DNA from: Lonicera japonica
Lineage: Eukaryota > Streptophyta > Magnoliopsida > Dipsacales > Caprifoliaceae
DNA length: 64,000 bases
NCBI GenBank assembly: GCA_021464415.1
Contig: CM038465.1
Location: forward strand, 18,197,839-18,261,838
Direction: 5' to 3'
Below, piece after piece: positions 44,969-56,460 of the stretch. Each line of letters starts with the position of its first letter. Within the stretch, counting starts at the first letter, position 1. Position numbers and translations under genes: made by a program. The notes beneath the pieces are model-generated. The model worked only from the letters and a program-made list of their open reading frames with translations, ran no database searches and was not told the DNA's origin.

Positions 44969-46215
44969 TCAGGACAGTGCATCAGCCACCACATTCTCCT
45001 TACCTTGCTTGTATTTGATTACATTAAGAAATGTTTCAATGAATTCTACCCACTTAGCATGTCGTTTGTTCAACTTTTTTTGCCCCTTCAAATGCTTCAA
45101 CAACTCATGATCCGTGTGAATCACAAATTCCGTTGGCCATATATAATGTTGCCATGTCTTCAAAGTTTGAACCAATGCATACAACTCCTTGTCATAAGTA
45201 GGGTACTTTAAGGCTGCCCTGTTTAGTTTCTCGCTGAAGTATGCAATTTGTTTTCCTTCCTGTATAAGAACAACACCAATACCATTTCCTAAAGTATCGT
45301 ATTTTATTTCAAAAGTTTTAGAGAAATGAAGTAGTGATAACAAGGGAGTGTTAGCTTGCTTTTGATTAATTAAAATGCATTCTCTTGCTCTTTTCCCCAT
45401 CTAAACCCAACATTTTTCTTGATCACTTCAGTACGTGAAGCGACTATAGTACTAAAGTCTTTCACGAACCACCGGTAAAAACTAGCAAATCCAGGGAAAC
45501 TACAAACATTCCCCATACTTGTAGGACTCGAACACTCTTGTATTGCACGTACTTTATCTTCATCAACCTATATACCTTGAGCCCTAACAATAAAGCCAAA
45601 AAACACAAGCTTATCTGTGAAAAAAAATACATTTCTTCAAGTTAACAAATAACTTCTCTTTCCTAAGTACATCTAAAACATATTTCAAATGTACTACATG
45701 TTCGTCCAAGTTTTTGGTATAAATGAGTATATCATCAAAATATATAACAACAAATCTGTTTATAAAAACGCACACGCAAAACATGATTCATAAGTCTCAT
45801 AAAGGTGCTCGAAGCATTAGTCAAACCAAAAGGCATAATTAACCACTCATATAAACCATATTTTTTTTAAAAGCATTTTTCTCTTCGTCTCCTTCTCTTA
45901 TTCTAATTTAATGATAACCACTATTTAAATCAATTTTTGAAAACACACAAGAACCATGCAATTCGTCTAGCATATCATCAAAGTGTGGAGTAGGAGGACG
46001 ATACTTACCGTTATGTGATTGATTGCTCGGCAATCAACGCACATTCTCCATGTCCCATTATTCTTAGGTACTAGCAACACTGGAACAGCACATGGACTCA
46101 TGCTTTCTCTCACGTACCCATTTTCCATCAATTCACTAACTTGCCTTTGAAGTTCTTTTGTCTCCTCGGGATTGCTCCTATAGGCTGGTCGGTTTGGAAT
46201 GGTTGCAACGGGCAT
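44969..46215 (-). pseudogene. gypsy reverse transcriptase and RNase H
   Basis: The RT starts near 46215 with IPNRPAYRSNPEETKELQ, GYVRESMSPCAVPVLLVPK and [13 protein letters not shown]. The catalytic motif [11 protein letters not shown] is read through about 45750-45725 (Asp-Asp codons at 45731-45736). Then LFVNLKKC, GNVCSFPGFASFYRWFVKDF. RNase H follows: [59 protein letters not shown] and ENVVADALS ending at 44969. In TDHELLK the family's usual TDHxSLK is slightly changed. Several frameshifts between 45960 and 45400. Confidence 0.85.
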
Positions 46216-46538
46216 GAAATTAATTTGATGCTCAATTCCTCAGATTGGAGGTAATCCATGTGGTGTTTTCTCGGGAAAAAACATACTCATAATCTTGCAA
46301 AAGAGAAATAATAGAACTAGGCAAAGCATAGTTAAGTTCGTTAGTGTTTACAAATGCCTCTTTGTACAAAATACAATCATCGGCTGATTTGAAAACATCG
46401 CTTGCTTAATTTCACTTGCTTTTGCACATAAATTCTTTTGTTTTCTCTCAATGGCTGAATTTTGATTTTCTTTTTCTCTCTTTTTTTATCGGCCTCTCTT
46501 TAATTGTCACTCATTTTCTTTTGCTCACCCTTTTTTAT

Positions 46539-46811
46539 TTATTCACTCTCTTTTCTTTGTTCACTATCTTTTTTTTGATCACTTTCTTTTTGCAACCTTA
46601 CTCGATCTTCATAAACTTTCTTTGGTGACATTGGAACAAGAGTAATGGGTTTTTGATTGAGCACAAAATAGTATTTGTTGGTGAAGCCATCACGCTTAAC
46701 TCGCCAATCAAATTGCCTCGATCGGCCTAGTAGCAAATGTCCAGCTTGCATCGGAACTACATTGCACAAGACTTCATCTTCATATTTCCCAATGCAGAAT
46801 GAAACCAACAC
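46539..46811 (-). pseudogene. gypsy aspartic protease, C-terminal part
   Basis: MLVSFCIGKYEDEVLCNVVP, AGHLLLGRSRQFDWRV and DGFTNKYYFVLNQK match the second half of the plant gypsy protease, where LLLGR is the conserved flap-side strand. The upstream half with the catalytic DxG(A/S) lies around 46960-46820 in broken frames. The tail (KESDQKKDSEQRKESE) is a charged linker toward RT. Confidence 0.75.
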
Positions 46812-46959
46812 CAGCTTGCACCACTATCATTGAACCATTGCAGCTAATTATAAGGCTGGGGATGTTTAATTATTGACAACCCTAATTTCTCCACCATTAT
46901 AGTGCTAGCAAAATTAGTACAACTTCTTCCATCAATAATCACACTACATATCTTGTTTT

Positions 46960-47240
46960 TCACGTGGCATCTAGTATGAAAGATGTTTTCTCGCTGCACT
47001 TCTTCATCTTCTTGAACTGCACATTTAGAGCTCTCCTTGTAACTAACAATTCATGTTGGACAGCAAACTCTCCATCATCCACGTCCTCTAACGGTGGCAT
47101 AGAATCACTGTCATCTTCGTCTTTAGTTTCAATTTCTCCATTATCTCGAATCGCCATGATTCCTTTGTTCGGGCATTTAAAGCACTTAATATCACGATTT
47201 CGAGAAGTAAAAGAGTCAAATTTACCTTGATTTTCATGGC
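46960..47240 (-). pseudogene. gypsy gag zinc knuckle and protease N-terminal linker
   Basis: DSFTSRNRDIKCFKCPNKG, complement of about 47225-47165, resembles a damaged CCHC zinc knuckle (CFKC kept). It is followed by an acidic linker, EIETKDEDDSDSMPPLEDVD, typical of the gag-protease junction of this lineage. The right boundary is the Cassandra insertion at 47246. Confidence 0.7.
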
Positions 47241-47245
47241 TGTTC

Positions 47246-47629
47246 TAAGACGCTCTGAGTGATGAGTACTCCCTTGTGTGGAGGAATGGTAGATCGAGTG
47301 ATGAGTACTCCCTTGTGTGGAGGAATGGTAGCTCAAAGGGGGCATCCTACACCGGAAGTTGGGGGATCCTTGGAGACCCATATAAGTAAGAAATGGTCGC
47401 TAATTAAGTACGAGGCCTTTTGGGTAGCTCACTGGCTTCGGATCCCATAAGGACTCCGAAGTTAAGCGAGTAGTGGACCAGAGCAATCCCAGGATGGGTG
47501 ACCCCCTGGGAAGCTGGTCGTGAGCTCCCAGAAACAAAGCCGTGAAGGTAGATGTCCTAGGGCTGAGGCCTAGCTAGGACGCTACCCAGAGCGGACAATA
47601 TCGTACTGAGACGGGACCGGGTCGTTACA
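47246..47629 (+). repeat. Cassandra 5' LTR with 5S rRNA-like promoter
   Basis: The first base pair is mutated (TAAGACGC against TGTGACGC in the other LTR). A 39-bp tandem duplication starts at 47257 and 47296 (GAGTGATGAGTACTCCC). The 5S-like block at 47439-47530 contains GGATCCCATAAGGACTCCG, AAGTTAAGCG (A box region) and AGGATGGGTGACC (C box), which drive RNA polymerase III in real 5S genes. Ends GGGTCGTTACA. Confidence 0.9.
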
Positions 47630-47699
47630 AATGGTATCAGAGCGGACCCCACAGAGTACGGTGTGTCGACGAGAAAGTCGATTCCCTTGGGGGGAAGGA

Positions 47700-48086
47700 T
47701 GTGACGCCCTGAGTGATGAGTACTCCATTGTGTGGAGGAATGGTAGCTCGAGTGATGAGTACTCCCTTGTGTGGAGGAATGGTAGCTCAAAGGGGGCATC
47801 TCACACCGGAAGTTGGGGGATCCTTGGAGACCCATATAAGTAAGAAACGGTCGCTAATTAAGTACGAGGCCTTTTGGGTAGCTCACTGGCTTCGGATCCC
47901 ATAAGAACTCCGAAGTTAAGCGAGTAGTGGACCAAAGTAATCCCAAGATGGGTGGTGACCCCCTGGGAAGCTGGTCATGAGCTCCCAAAAACAAAGCCGT
48001 GAGGGTAGATGTCCTGGGGCTGAGGCCTGGCTAGGACGCTACCCAGAGCGAACAATATCGTACTGAGGTGGGACCGGGTCGTTACA
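47700..48086 (+). repeat. Cassandra 3' LTR with altered 5S C box
   Basis: Begins TGTGACGCCCTGAGTG. Contains the same 39-bp tandem duplication (47711, 47750). In its 5S-like block (47893-47988) the C box reads AAGATGGGTGGTGACC, with a three-base insertion relative to the 5' LTR. Overall about 96% like the 5' LTR by eye. Confidence 0.9.
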
Positions 48087-48091
48087 TGTTC

Positions 48092-48984
48092 ATTTCTTGC
48101 TTTTGCTCGGTTTTGGGCTTGGGCATGGTTGGTCATTCCTCCTTTTCACATTGATTTGGCTACCAATAGGATGTATTCGGACTTTGGTTTGGATGTATGC
48201 TGCCCCTCCTCTTGAGTTAACGCTCAATCTTGACCGCCATGTGCACCATATCTTCTAATTCGACATAATGTTACAATTTCACCGTATTAGCAATTTTCTG
48301 GTTCAAACCACCCAAAAACCTTGTCATACTAGCATCTCGATCCCCTCCACATTCCTTCGGATAATTTTTATTTTCATTTTCTTGTAGTAATCCTCCACAC
48401 TCTGGTTGCCTTGGGTAAGACTTTGTAATTTTTGGTACAACTCCCGGTAGTAATGGCTAGGTACAAATCATTTTTTCATCGCTGTCTTCATATTTTTTCA
48501 TGTCTCGATAAGGCGCTTTTTATTTCTCTACTGGTTCAACATTAATTGATCCCATCACACAATTGCATAATTAAAAAACTCAATGGCAACAAGTTTTACC
48601 TTTTTCATCTCAGAGTAGTTGTGGTAATCAAACATTAATTCAACCTTCTTCTCCCATTCAAGATAGGCTTCGGGATCATTCTTTCTTTAAAACGAAGGAG
48701 TCTTCATCTTAATACTTCCCATATTGTTATCTTCCCAATTATTACCTTCTCTAATCCGTCCACCAGATCTCCTATTGGGAGCCATCGGATTACAATCATC
48801 GTCATCTTTAAAGCCATCATTATAGTATTCTTCATTTTTAACCATCACTTCTCTAGGTTGGACTTTTCGTCCCCTATATACATTAGGAGCATTATGTGAT
48901 TGCTCGATTTGTGTGCTCTCTAATCGATCTATCCGTTCATGAACCAGCTCTATCTATGTTCTCAACATCTTCCTAATCTCCTCC
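48092..48984 (-). pseudogene. gypsy gag, N-terminal part
   Basis: Minus-strand words MTRFLGGLNQKIANTVKL, HYVELEDMVHMAVKIER (with a stop in each following segment) and KMKTPSF-like phrases belong to the Retrotrans_gag domain of plant gypsy elements. Several stops and frameshifts. The left boundary is the TGTTC duplication of Cassandra and the right boundary is the solo LTR at 48985; more of the frame may continue at 50546-50600. Confidence 0.7.
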
Positions 48985-50545
48985 TGTTGGTCGGATAATG
49001 ACCCTAGAGAGAGGGTGAATAGGGTTTTAAAATCTTAATGCGAAATTAAAACGTTTTTAAAATGTTTATGCAAAGCAACTTAGCTAAGTAACAATATCAA
49101 GGAAATAATCAATTTCAAGTAATCAATACCAAGACAAGCAAATAAGCAATCTCAAAATACAAGCAATAATATAACAATAAAAAGAAAGCTTGAGTTTAGA
49201 AAGTTAAACCAATTTGAACCTCTAGACTTTTTGTCCTCACGATTCGGTTTCATAAACCATACGTCTGCGCTCGGTTAGTTCTCCGAGAATTTCCACTATT
49301 CAATCTTCTTCGGGTGAAGATCAAACCTCAATACAAATGTTGCTATGCACATAACACTCACAATGTAGCTATACCCGCTACACTTCTCACAAGGTATGTT
49401 CTCTTGCTCTACAAAGAGACAAACTCTCTTTTGAAATGAAGAATGAATTGTTTGTGGTGATACACACCAATACAATAACTCTCAAGTGTTTACAAGATAT
49501 GAAAATTATCTCACATTAGAAGTTATCAAGTTTTGATAAAAAATATATAGCTCAAAAGATGAAAAATTGATCAAAATGTGTTATTGAATCTTTGTATATT
49601 TGAATATATGAATAATAGAGTATTAGAATGATTCAAGGTATGTTCAAACATGTCTAGGACCTTATATATATAGCTTGCAAAAGTATATGGCCGTTGGGAG
49701 TGATTAAGAAAGGTTTTGGATCAAAGATATACATTTTCAAACTTTCTAGCAGCTAGTTTTGTTGACTAGAAATTCAAATTGTTTCGATAATATCTCCTAA
49801 TCTGACCGTTGGATTATGCTCAAATTTTAGTCAAAAGTGCTAAGAGATGTTGTTTAACTACTCTAAAAGTTTCAAAATGATCGGAGTTCGAGAGGCCTCC
49901 ACCAGACCGTTAGATCAAAGCTGTGCAAAAACTGAGCGAATCTTAAATATAAAATAAAAAACATTTTTTGCAATTTAATGAATTAAATTCCAAATACAAT
50001 TATAATGATTTGTGAACCTCAAAGATATGTTTCTAAGATACCTATTTTTATGAGAGATTAAAATATGATCATTTAAAATTAATATGAATTTATTTTGAAA
50101 TTCGGTCTTTACAAAATGATGTTTTTCAAATAAATTTAATTTCAAGCTTGTTTGAATCAATCTTTAAAAGATGCATGAATACGTTTGAGCTATAAGGATT
50201 TAATCAATAAAGTAACTTTACATAAATCTTAAGCACTCACTAAATTACTGAATTAACGAGTTTTCGAATGCTTTGATTTGTTTCTTCGAATTGATCTTCA
50301 CTTAAAACTTTTTTCCTATAAGCTTTTCATATAGTCTTTTGATCCTTTGTACTTCATGATTTGCATTAAGAGATTTGATCTTCCTTGTCTTTTCTAATGA
50401 TCGAATAGTGAAAGACTGATCCTTGTCATGTTTTTCTTGAATTTTTCAAATAAATAAACTATATACTTATATCAAGAACCATGTTAAATTACTCATGATT
50501 GATTTATTGTTATTATCAAAATAAGATTAAAAGCTTAGGTCAACA
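48985..50545. mobile_element. solo LTR, 1.56 kb, inserted in gypsy gag
   Basis: Starts TGTTGGTCGGATAATGACCC and ends CTTAGGTCAACA; TGTTG/CAACA terminal inverted repeat. Flanking 5-mers are CCTCC (48980-48984) and CCCCC (50546-50550), a target duplication with one change. No primer-binding site or coding sequence inside. The first 600 bp match the truncated copy at 21344-22084. Lineage (copia or gypsy) not determined. Confidence 0.8.
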
Positions 50546-50849
50546 CCCCCAATACGGCTTACACTTCTAGGTTCGGAATAGTTGGTTGTCAACCCTCCTC
50601 AGTTGAGCCCACTGTTCGACATTGTTTATAACCTACAAAATAGAATTATGGACCTCACAAGTACTCCCTCACGTGTTTCACTCAAAGAATGATTTACTCA
50701 ATTCACTCGTGTTTAACTCAATAAATATGGCTTTTACCCTCTTATATGCTCACCACTCTTACCTTTTTTCCTCTCGTAATAATTATCTTTTGGTTCTTTT
50801 GAAACAAACTAAACCAATATTGAAATTCTAGCAGTAATTCACGAAAGAT

Positions 50850-51700
50850 TACCTATGAAATTCAGATTCAAAGCAAGAAGCAAGAAAAATTGATTTTTGA
50901 AAGCACTAAAATAAAGAAACTATCGCAAAAAATTAGATCTTAGGGTAAAATCTTTTTCGGACTATTGGGAATCTAAATAGATGAAAACAACAAATAAATA
51001 ATTTTGTTTTTGTCGAATTTTTGTACTATTTTTTCTGCATTTGATTCATCTTGTTTCTTCCCATTTTTTTTTTTGTTTTTTTTTGTTTTTACAACTCATA
51101 GCAAAGAGATTCCGAATTGGTTTATCGCAAGCATGAAAAATCGATTTTCGAAAACACTAGAATAGAGAAACTATTGCAAAAAATTAGGTCTTGGGGTAAA
51201 GTGTTTTTTGGACTATTGAAAACCAAAATAGATGAAAACAACTAAGAAATAATTTTGTTTTTGTCAATTTTTTTGTACTTTGTTTGCCTTTGGATCCTCT
51301 TGTTTCTTCTCTCTTATTTTTATTTTTTTCGTTGTTTTTGGACTCATGACAACTTATAACAAAGAGATTCTGAATTGGTTTATCGCAAACAAGGAAACAA
51401 ATAGCAAATCGCAACAAGGAAACAAATCAGAATTAAACTAGAATCACCAAATCGAGAATAACATATCGTAAATAACAAACCTAGGGTTTTTCACAATTTT
51501 ACGGTTTATAAGAACAATCGTAGCTAGAGTTTATGCGATTAATATTTTTTAATGCTGAATTGAGATGATATGAATTAGGGTTTCAGGCAGATTCGAAATT
51601 CTAAGAAGTAGTGCATGAAATTTACAAAAACATGAAATTGGAATTATTAAAGAATAATTAAAAAAAGAGAAAAAACCTGAGAGTAGAATTTGGCTCTGAT
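50850..51700 (-). repeat. gypsy leader with an internal direct duplication
   Basis: Two similar stretches, about 50885-51020 and 51128-51270, share AAAAATCGATTTTCGAAAACAC-type and CAAAAAATTAG(A/G)TCTT words, GGACTATTG and AATAGATGAAAACAAC. They form part of the untranslated leader between the primer site and gag. Confidence 0.65.
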
Positions 51701-51706
51701 ATTAAC

Positions 51707-52047
51707 TGATAAAACCCCACCAACAATATGACGAAATTCATAGCAAAGACGGCCCTAAGACCATTTCTACATTCAGATTCTAATAAACTATCGATCTGTT
51801 GCTTATAAACAAGCAAGAACCTCGGTATAAGGGAAAGATGGCAGAGAAAACTGCGACCCGTCACCTATTAATAGATGAGAACCTTGGTACAATGAAGACA
51901 CCACAAACAGGGATGGAAGGTCCATTTAATAATTCAAGGATGAACGCCATGGAAAATCCGATAAGTTCAATAGTTCGCAAAGAACCAAAGAGAATTAAAA
52001 CTCTCGAAATTATATTAATCAACTTGTCTAAGAAATAAAACAATACA
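51707..52047 (-). repeat. 5' LTR of the gypsy element
   Basis: Plus-strand ends TGATAAAACCCCACC (51707) and AAACAATACA (52047), 341 bp. On the left the complement of a (TGG)TATCAGAGCC-like primer site lies at 51690-51703, mutated. On the right lies GGCCCCTTTA, the complement of a polypurine tract AAAGGGGCC, so this LTR is also the 3' LTR of the element fragment to its right. Confidence 0.7.
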
Positions 52048-52480
52048 ACCGGCCCCTTTAAATAGAATGTAGGAACAAAAACTATGCAAAACACAATAAG
52101 GAAACTAGAACAATTCCTAATTGATAAATATTCCTTTTTGAATAATTAAATAAATCCTATAATTTAAAAGTATTTAAAATACAATATTCTAGATTATTCT
52201 AAGGCTTGAATTATGGAATTCCAGCCTCGCACTTGAACACCACGATCAACACCTTCAATGGGCCTCCACGAATTAGCTCGAGCTCATGTTGCTTGAATCA
52301 CTCCAGTAAGAGCTTTTTTGAACTTACTTACTCGGGCTCTTGTAACTGGGCCTACAGGAACTTGAATTGGATCTGGATATGCTTCAATCCATGATTTAGA
52401 GCTTGTGCTAACCTCGTCCATATCATAAATGATGTTAGTTAACTGCATGTTGGATTTCATTATGAAAATTTTATACAAGT
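52048..52480 (-). pseudogene. 3' end of a second copy of the gypsy family
   Basis: Homologous to 42961-43370: AATAAGGAAACTAGAACAAT, TTCAATGGGCCTCCACGAAT and, on the minus strand, SKSWIEAYPDPIQVPVGPV, TRARVSKFKKALTG, the pol tail. It stops abruptly at about 52480, so the rest of this copy is deleted. Confidence 0.8.
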
Positions 52481-53879
52481 TGTCGAAAAAATAGCTAATA
52501 TGTGTGTGTTTTTAAAAAAATTGTTAAGAAGATTTGAACACTAAAATACCAAAATTTTAAAATCAAAGGGGGAATGCATTTGCTCATGCTAACCAGTGCA
52601 TCGTATTGAAGGATCCCTTCTTTAAACTATAACCATCACAACAAAGGTTGGACATATATAACCACTATGATAAGGGTGAACACAGTAAAAGTTCAACAAC
52701 CCCGTCCTTTATTTTACTATCAATTTGAGAGTGAAGGGGACCATGTGTTCAAATTAGGAGTGTTATTTTGATAAATTTGTTGGAATTTGAAGTTTCAAAA
52801 CTTCAAAATAACTCCCCATTAAAATATAATTAATATTATTATTATTGTGATAATTATTTTGATTTAATTTTGTAACTCTTGAGTTTGTTGTTTTATTTTG
52901 TTAATGAGAGGAATTATTATGTTTTAATTTTGTAATTAATTTGCCTGACCTTTACCACTATATAAAGGGTGGCGAGGCTTTAATTTGGATACAAGAATAC
53001 AAGAAGAAAAAATATATCTAAGTTTACTATTTTCCACATCTTTTCCTCTCATACTATTTTGTCCTATACTACTTTCAATATTTGGTTGGGCAATTTGATC
53101 GGATCGGTTTTATTTCCTGTGAACGTGTACATAGTGGAGGTGTTGGTAAGAGCTGTACGGGTTTTATCTTGGAGACTTTATCAATCACTAGTACGTGCAC
53201 ATGGGGAGACGATAAAGTCTTTAGGACAGCGTGTTTTATTGCGACTCTCATACAGACAAGCCTTTTATTTTATTTCTTATTGTTTTGTTTGCTAAATAGT
53301 ATTACTTAGTTTTCTACAAAACATAGTACACTAAATTTTTATATGTAGAACTAAATTTGTAACAAAATCGCCCTTACCAATATCAAAATCAAAATAAGAA
53401 GTTAAATACTAAATTTACCACTTTACTATCGGTATTTGAAATTAGGAACCAATACCAAATTGCTTGGTTTTTCGGTAAATTCCTGATTTTGTTTGTCTTA
53501 GTTTTCGATGAACAACATTACAACTTACAAGTGCAAAAATCTATACATATATTTGGTTAATTTTCATTTTCAATAAACTAAGAGAGTTTAGATTGAAAGT
53601 TGTAAGAATTTAAGTATTATTTATACGACGAAATGAATAACTACAATTAAGTAAAAATGAGTGGTCAATGATTAGTTCGTAGAACAAGTTTAAAATTTCT
53701 TGAATTTTTTTATTAATTTTCATGTATTGAAATTCTTGATATTTATGGTATATTTGTTAATTTTTGTATACAATTTATTCAATATTTTTAGGATATTATA
53801 TAGTATTTTCGATAATTTTGGAACATGTGTTTTTGGTAAATTGATATTTTGAATTTTATACATATAATACCAAAAGCAA
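52481..53879. other. intergenic DNA with a possible LTR at about 52778-53300
   Basis: TGTTGGAATTTGAAGTTTC at 52778 and a TATA motif CTATATAAAGGG at 52969 followed by an AAGAATACAAGAAG stretch are typical of copia-type LTRs, but I could not find the right end or a target duplication. Open frames at 53059-53309 have no recognised domain. Confidence 0.3.
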
Positions 53880-54900
53880 ATACATTTCAATACATGGCTC
53901 ATTTGCTGATTTACGACAACAAAGAAGGAAATAGAGGCTCTACTGGCTAGCTGCCCGATGTCTTCAATAACCATCCTAACTTCCCCAGGCGGAATACCAT
54001 CCTCTTCGATACACCAAGAAACAACCAAAGAATTATCACTTTCGGTGCATACCTTCTTGATACCCGCTTTAATACACAAAATGCACATCTCTTTAACCGC
54101 TATAGCTTCAGCCACAAGAACCGAAGAACTGGGGGGCAATCACCTTACTAAACCCATGAATAAGAGAACTGTTGCTATCCCTAATGATGCATGCCGTAGC
54201 TACATCACAATTCACTTTCAGCCTTCTACAAGATAGGCAAGACCAGCGTGACGGAAAAAGGGACGAGCTGCCCTGAGCACAAGGGGAGATCCAACTAAAA
54301 CGGACTCGAATTCAGTAACCAGATTACTTGCCCATTCCTAGATAGTCCTTTTGCTAATATTAGAACCATTAAAGATAAATTTATTAGTAACACACCACAA
54401 GCATCAACAAATCAATAGCTAGCCTGCCAAATAACCAAAGCACTTCCGATTTAGAATCACATGAGTTCCACACTGGTTTTTGCCCAAGCAGCAGCCGAAA
54501 CACTGTTTACCGAGATTCTATCAATCAAACCACAGTCCCTCCAAACTTCAGCAACCTAATCACATCGAAATAAAATATGGTTCGTTAACTCAACTTCCAT
54601 AGCACAAATAGGACACGGGGGACGAGGAGCATTTTTCTCGCATACAAATTTTCTTTAGGGGAATAGCATTATGAATAACTTTCCACAAGAAGTGAATCAT
54701 TTTCGAGGGCTGCCAAATACACTTGCAAAACTTTTTCCCCGGAGAGAAAGATGAAGAAGCACCCATATATACTCACATTTGCCTCAATTAGATTTAAGGC
54801 AACAAAATAAACAAACTTGGTTGAATAAATAACATTGCTTGCCTAGTGCCAAACCTGCAAATCTTGCATGTATCAAATTGTCTCAAAGAGATGTATATAA
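53880..54900 (-). mobile_element. L1 LINE 3' region with zf-RVT and RNase H domains
   Basis: On the minus strand: FLWKVIHNAIPLKKI, PVCPICAMEVELTNHILFRC (zf-RVT block, 54700-54560), then after non-conserved sequence an RNase H (RVT_3) domain, SSVLVAEAIAVKEM, IKKVCTESDNSLVVSWC and NQQMSHVLKC, from 54139 to about 53880. Such a C-terminal RNase H is typical of some plant L1 elements or of domesticated RVT_3 proteins. Frames are broken. No RT domain was found to the right, so it is 5'-truncated. Confidence 0.75.
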
Positions 54901-55619
54901 AATTTCACTAAAGATTGTTTTTGGAGCGCTGTAGTAACATTTCGACTAATATTCGTAGCTTTAAAAAAATTGGACCAAAAATGCTAATGCTTATTCATTT
55001 CCAAAAGTTCCATTACTTTTTTTTGTATATATTCAGATTCAAATATAGAGTTTATTTAATCCCTATCCGATTTATAAAAGTCAATAGTAAATACCCCAAA
55101 CTATTAGCCTTGATCACCTTACCCTCCAAAAGACGGTAATTTCCCCTATACAAAGTTTAAAAAAGCAAAAATACAAAACAAAATATAAAAGAGAAAAAGA
55201 AAGCAAATAAAAAAAGTATAAACCTCACCCCACCCCCTCCGTCTCAAATTTAACATATTTATTCTTAAATTAAAAACTCCATTTTATGTATATATGTTGT
55301 ATATATATTTGCATTGCGTTTGTATTTAGAGAGAAGGGGTAGTTATCCAAAGATGCGTACAAGGTGGGGTGGGGGTAGTGGGTACGAGGGAGTTTGACAA
55401 ATATAATAGACTAACGGTGGCTTGGTGGGCGGAGAAAAGTAGCGGAGGCTTGTTTGTGTTTTTTGTCTTCTCGTTTTTTCTTTTTTGTTTTCTTTTTTCC
55501 TTTTTAACTTTATAGAAGGGCAATTATATTAATTTGAAAGTTAAGTGACAGTGACTTTGTTTAGGGGAGTTTATGTTAGACTTTTATAAATTAGGGAGTA
55601 AAGTGCGAAAACCCAATAG
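54901..55619. other. intergenic AT-rich DNA
   Basis: No gene recognised. A CCACCCCCTCCGTCTCAAATTT phrase in part at 55233-55254 resembles a MITE end but no partner was found. Open frame 55326-55523 (minus) is low-complexity. Confidence 0.4.
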
Positions 55620-56261
55620 TATATGTAACCTTTGTTAGGAACCAATCTTCTCCATTCTCCACACCTAGCCGCACCTCTACCATTGCCCACCAAACCCCGT
55701 TGCTCCTCATCCTTAGCAAGGTTTTGCTCGGTTTATAAAACCTAATTTCTTGTTCCATGTTTGCATCTAAACTTATTATTTTTCTTCTGTGCAACAATGA
55801 TCACGGTTTTGATGATTGGTACAGCAACTGAATTATCTGCTTTTCTTTCCTTGTACACATAAACCCAATTGAGCCGTTGCTTTTGGGCGGCGCTATATGC
55901 ACACTCCTCTTTACTTGGTTCCGCTCTGTCGGCGCATGTGCATAAACATATAGTATATTTCTATGATACCCAACATTAGCTTAGTGCATATGCGGTGAGT
56001 TTGTGCCCATTCATTAAGTATAGAATCGTGGACCTGAGGTTCACCGGAATTAGAAAAGAAACAAAGAAAGCTTGTTTGAGATTTTTTGTTGCTTGATAGC
56101 TTGCCTAGACCTTTTCCCAAGAACATTCTACATATGTATGACTCTTGTGAAGTTTAACAATCTACTATTTTGCTTATTCTCAATGTTATTTGTAATAGCT
56201 TTTTGTTGGTGGGTCTATTCTATGCCAGTTTGTGCTCACACAAATGTTTGTGTAATTCCAG

Positions 56262-56415
56262 GAATTGCGGTCTGTGGTGCGTTTCATCGATATTCTATTA
56301 TACTAGAACTACTGACCATTCACTTAATTTATTCCATTGTGGATGTTCTTACATATAAAAAAAAGTATCCCTATAGATCCCCTTTCCAATACAAACACCA
56401 CCTGAGCCGTAATTC

Positions 56416-56460
<45 letters not shown>

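Larger units (their letters stand above)
47246..48086 (+). mobile_element. Cassandra TRIM retrotransposon, TSD TGTTC
   Basis: Two LTRs (47246-47629, 47700-48086) flank a tiny internal domain. The primer-binding site TGGTATCAGAGC at 47632-47643 lies just after the first LTR, and the polypurine tract GGGGGGAAGGA ends at 47699. Perfect 5-bp duplications TGTTC lie at 47241-47245 and 48087-48091. Each LTR carries a 5S rRNA-like block, the hallmark of Cassandra. It encodes no protein and depends on another element's proteins. It lies in the gag region of the gypsy element in opposite orientation. Confidence 0.95.
42619..52047 (-). mobile_element. Ty3/gypsy retrotransposon, degenerate, with nested insertions
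   Basis: Reading on the minus strand: 5' LTR (52047-51707), primer-binding region (51706-51690), leader (51690-50600), gag (from about 50590 to 47160, split by a solo LTR and Cassandra), protease (46811-46539), RT (46215-45420), RNase H (45400-44969), integrase (44950-44120 and 43690-43107) and 3' LTR (42960-42619). All domains of a Ty3/gypsy element are in canonical order. No chromodomain is seen. Many stops and frameshifts break the polyprotein. No outer target duplication: the right LTR adjoins the 3' end of another copy of the same family. Confidence 0.85.

Noticed and set aside
47439..47530. 5S rRNA gene
   Set aside because: The block is only 5S-like, occurs once in each LTR of a Cassandra element, and is flanked by its primer site and polypurine tract. 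It is a promoter relic and not a 5S gene.
47259..47904. Several open frames with repeated residues on both strands
   Set aside because: They are translations of the tandemly repeated Cassandra LTR starts.
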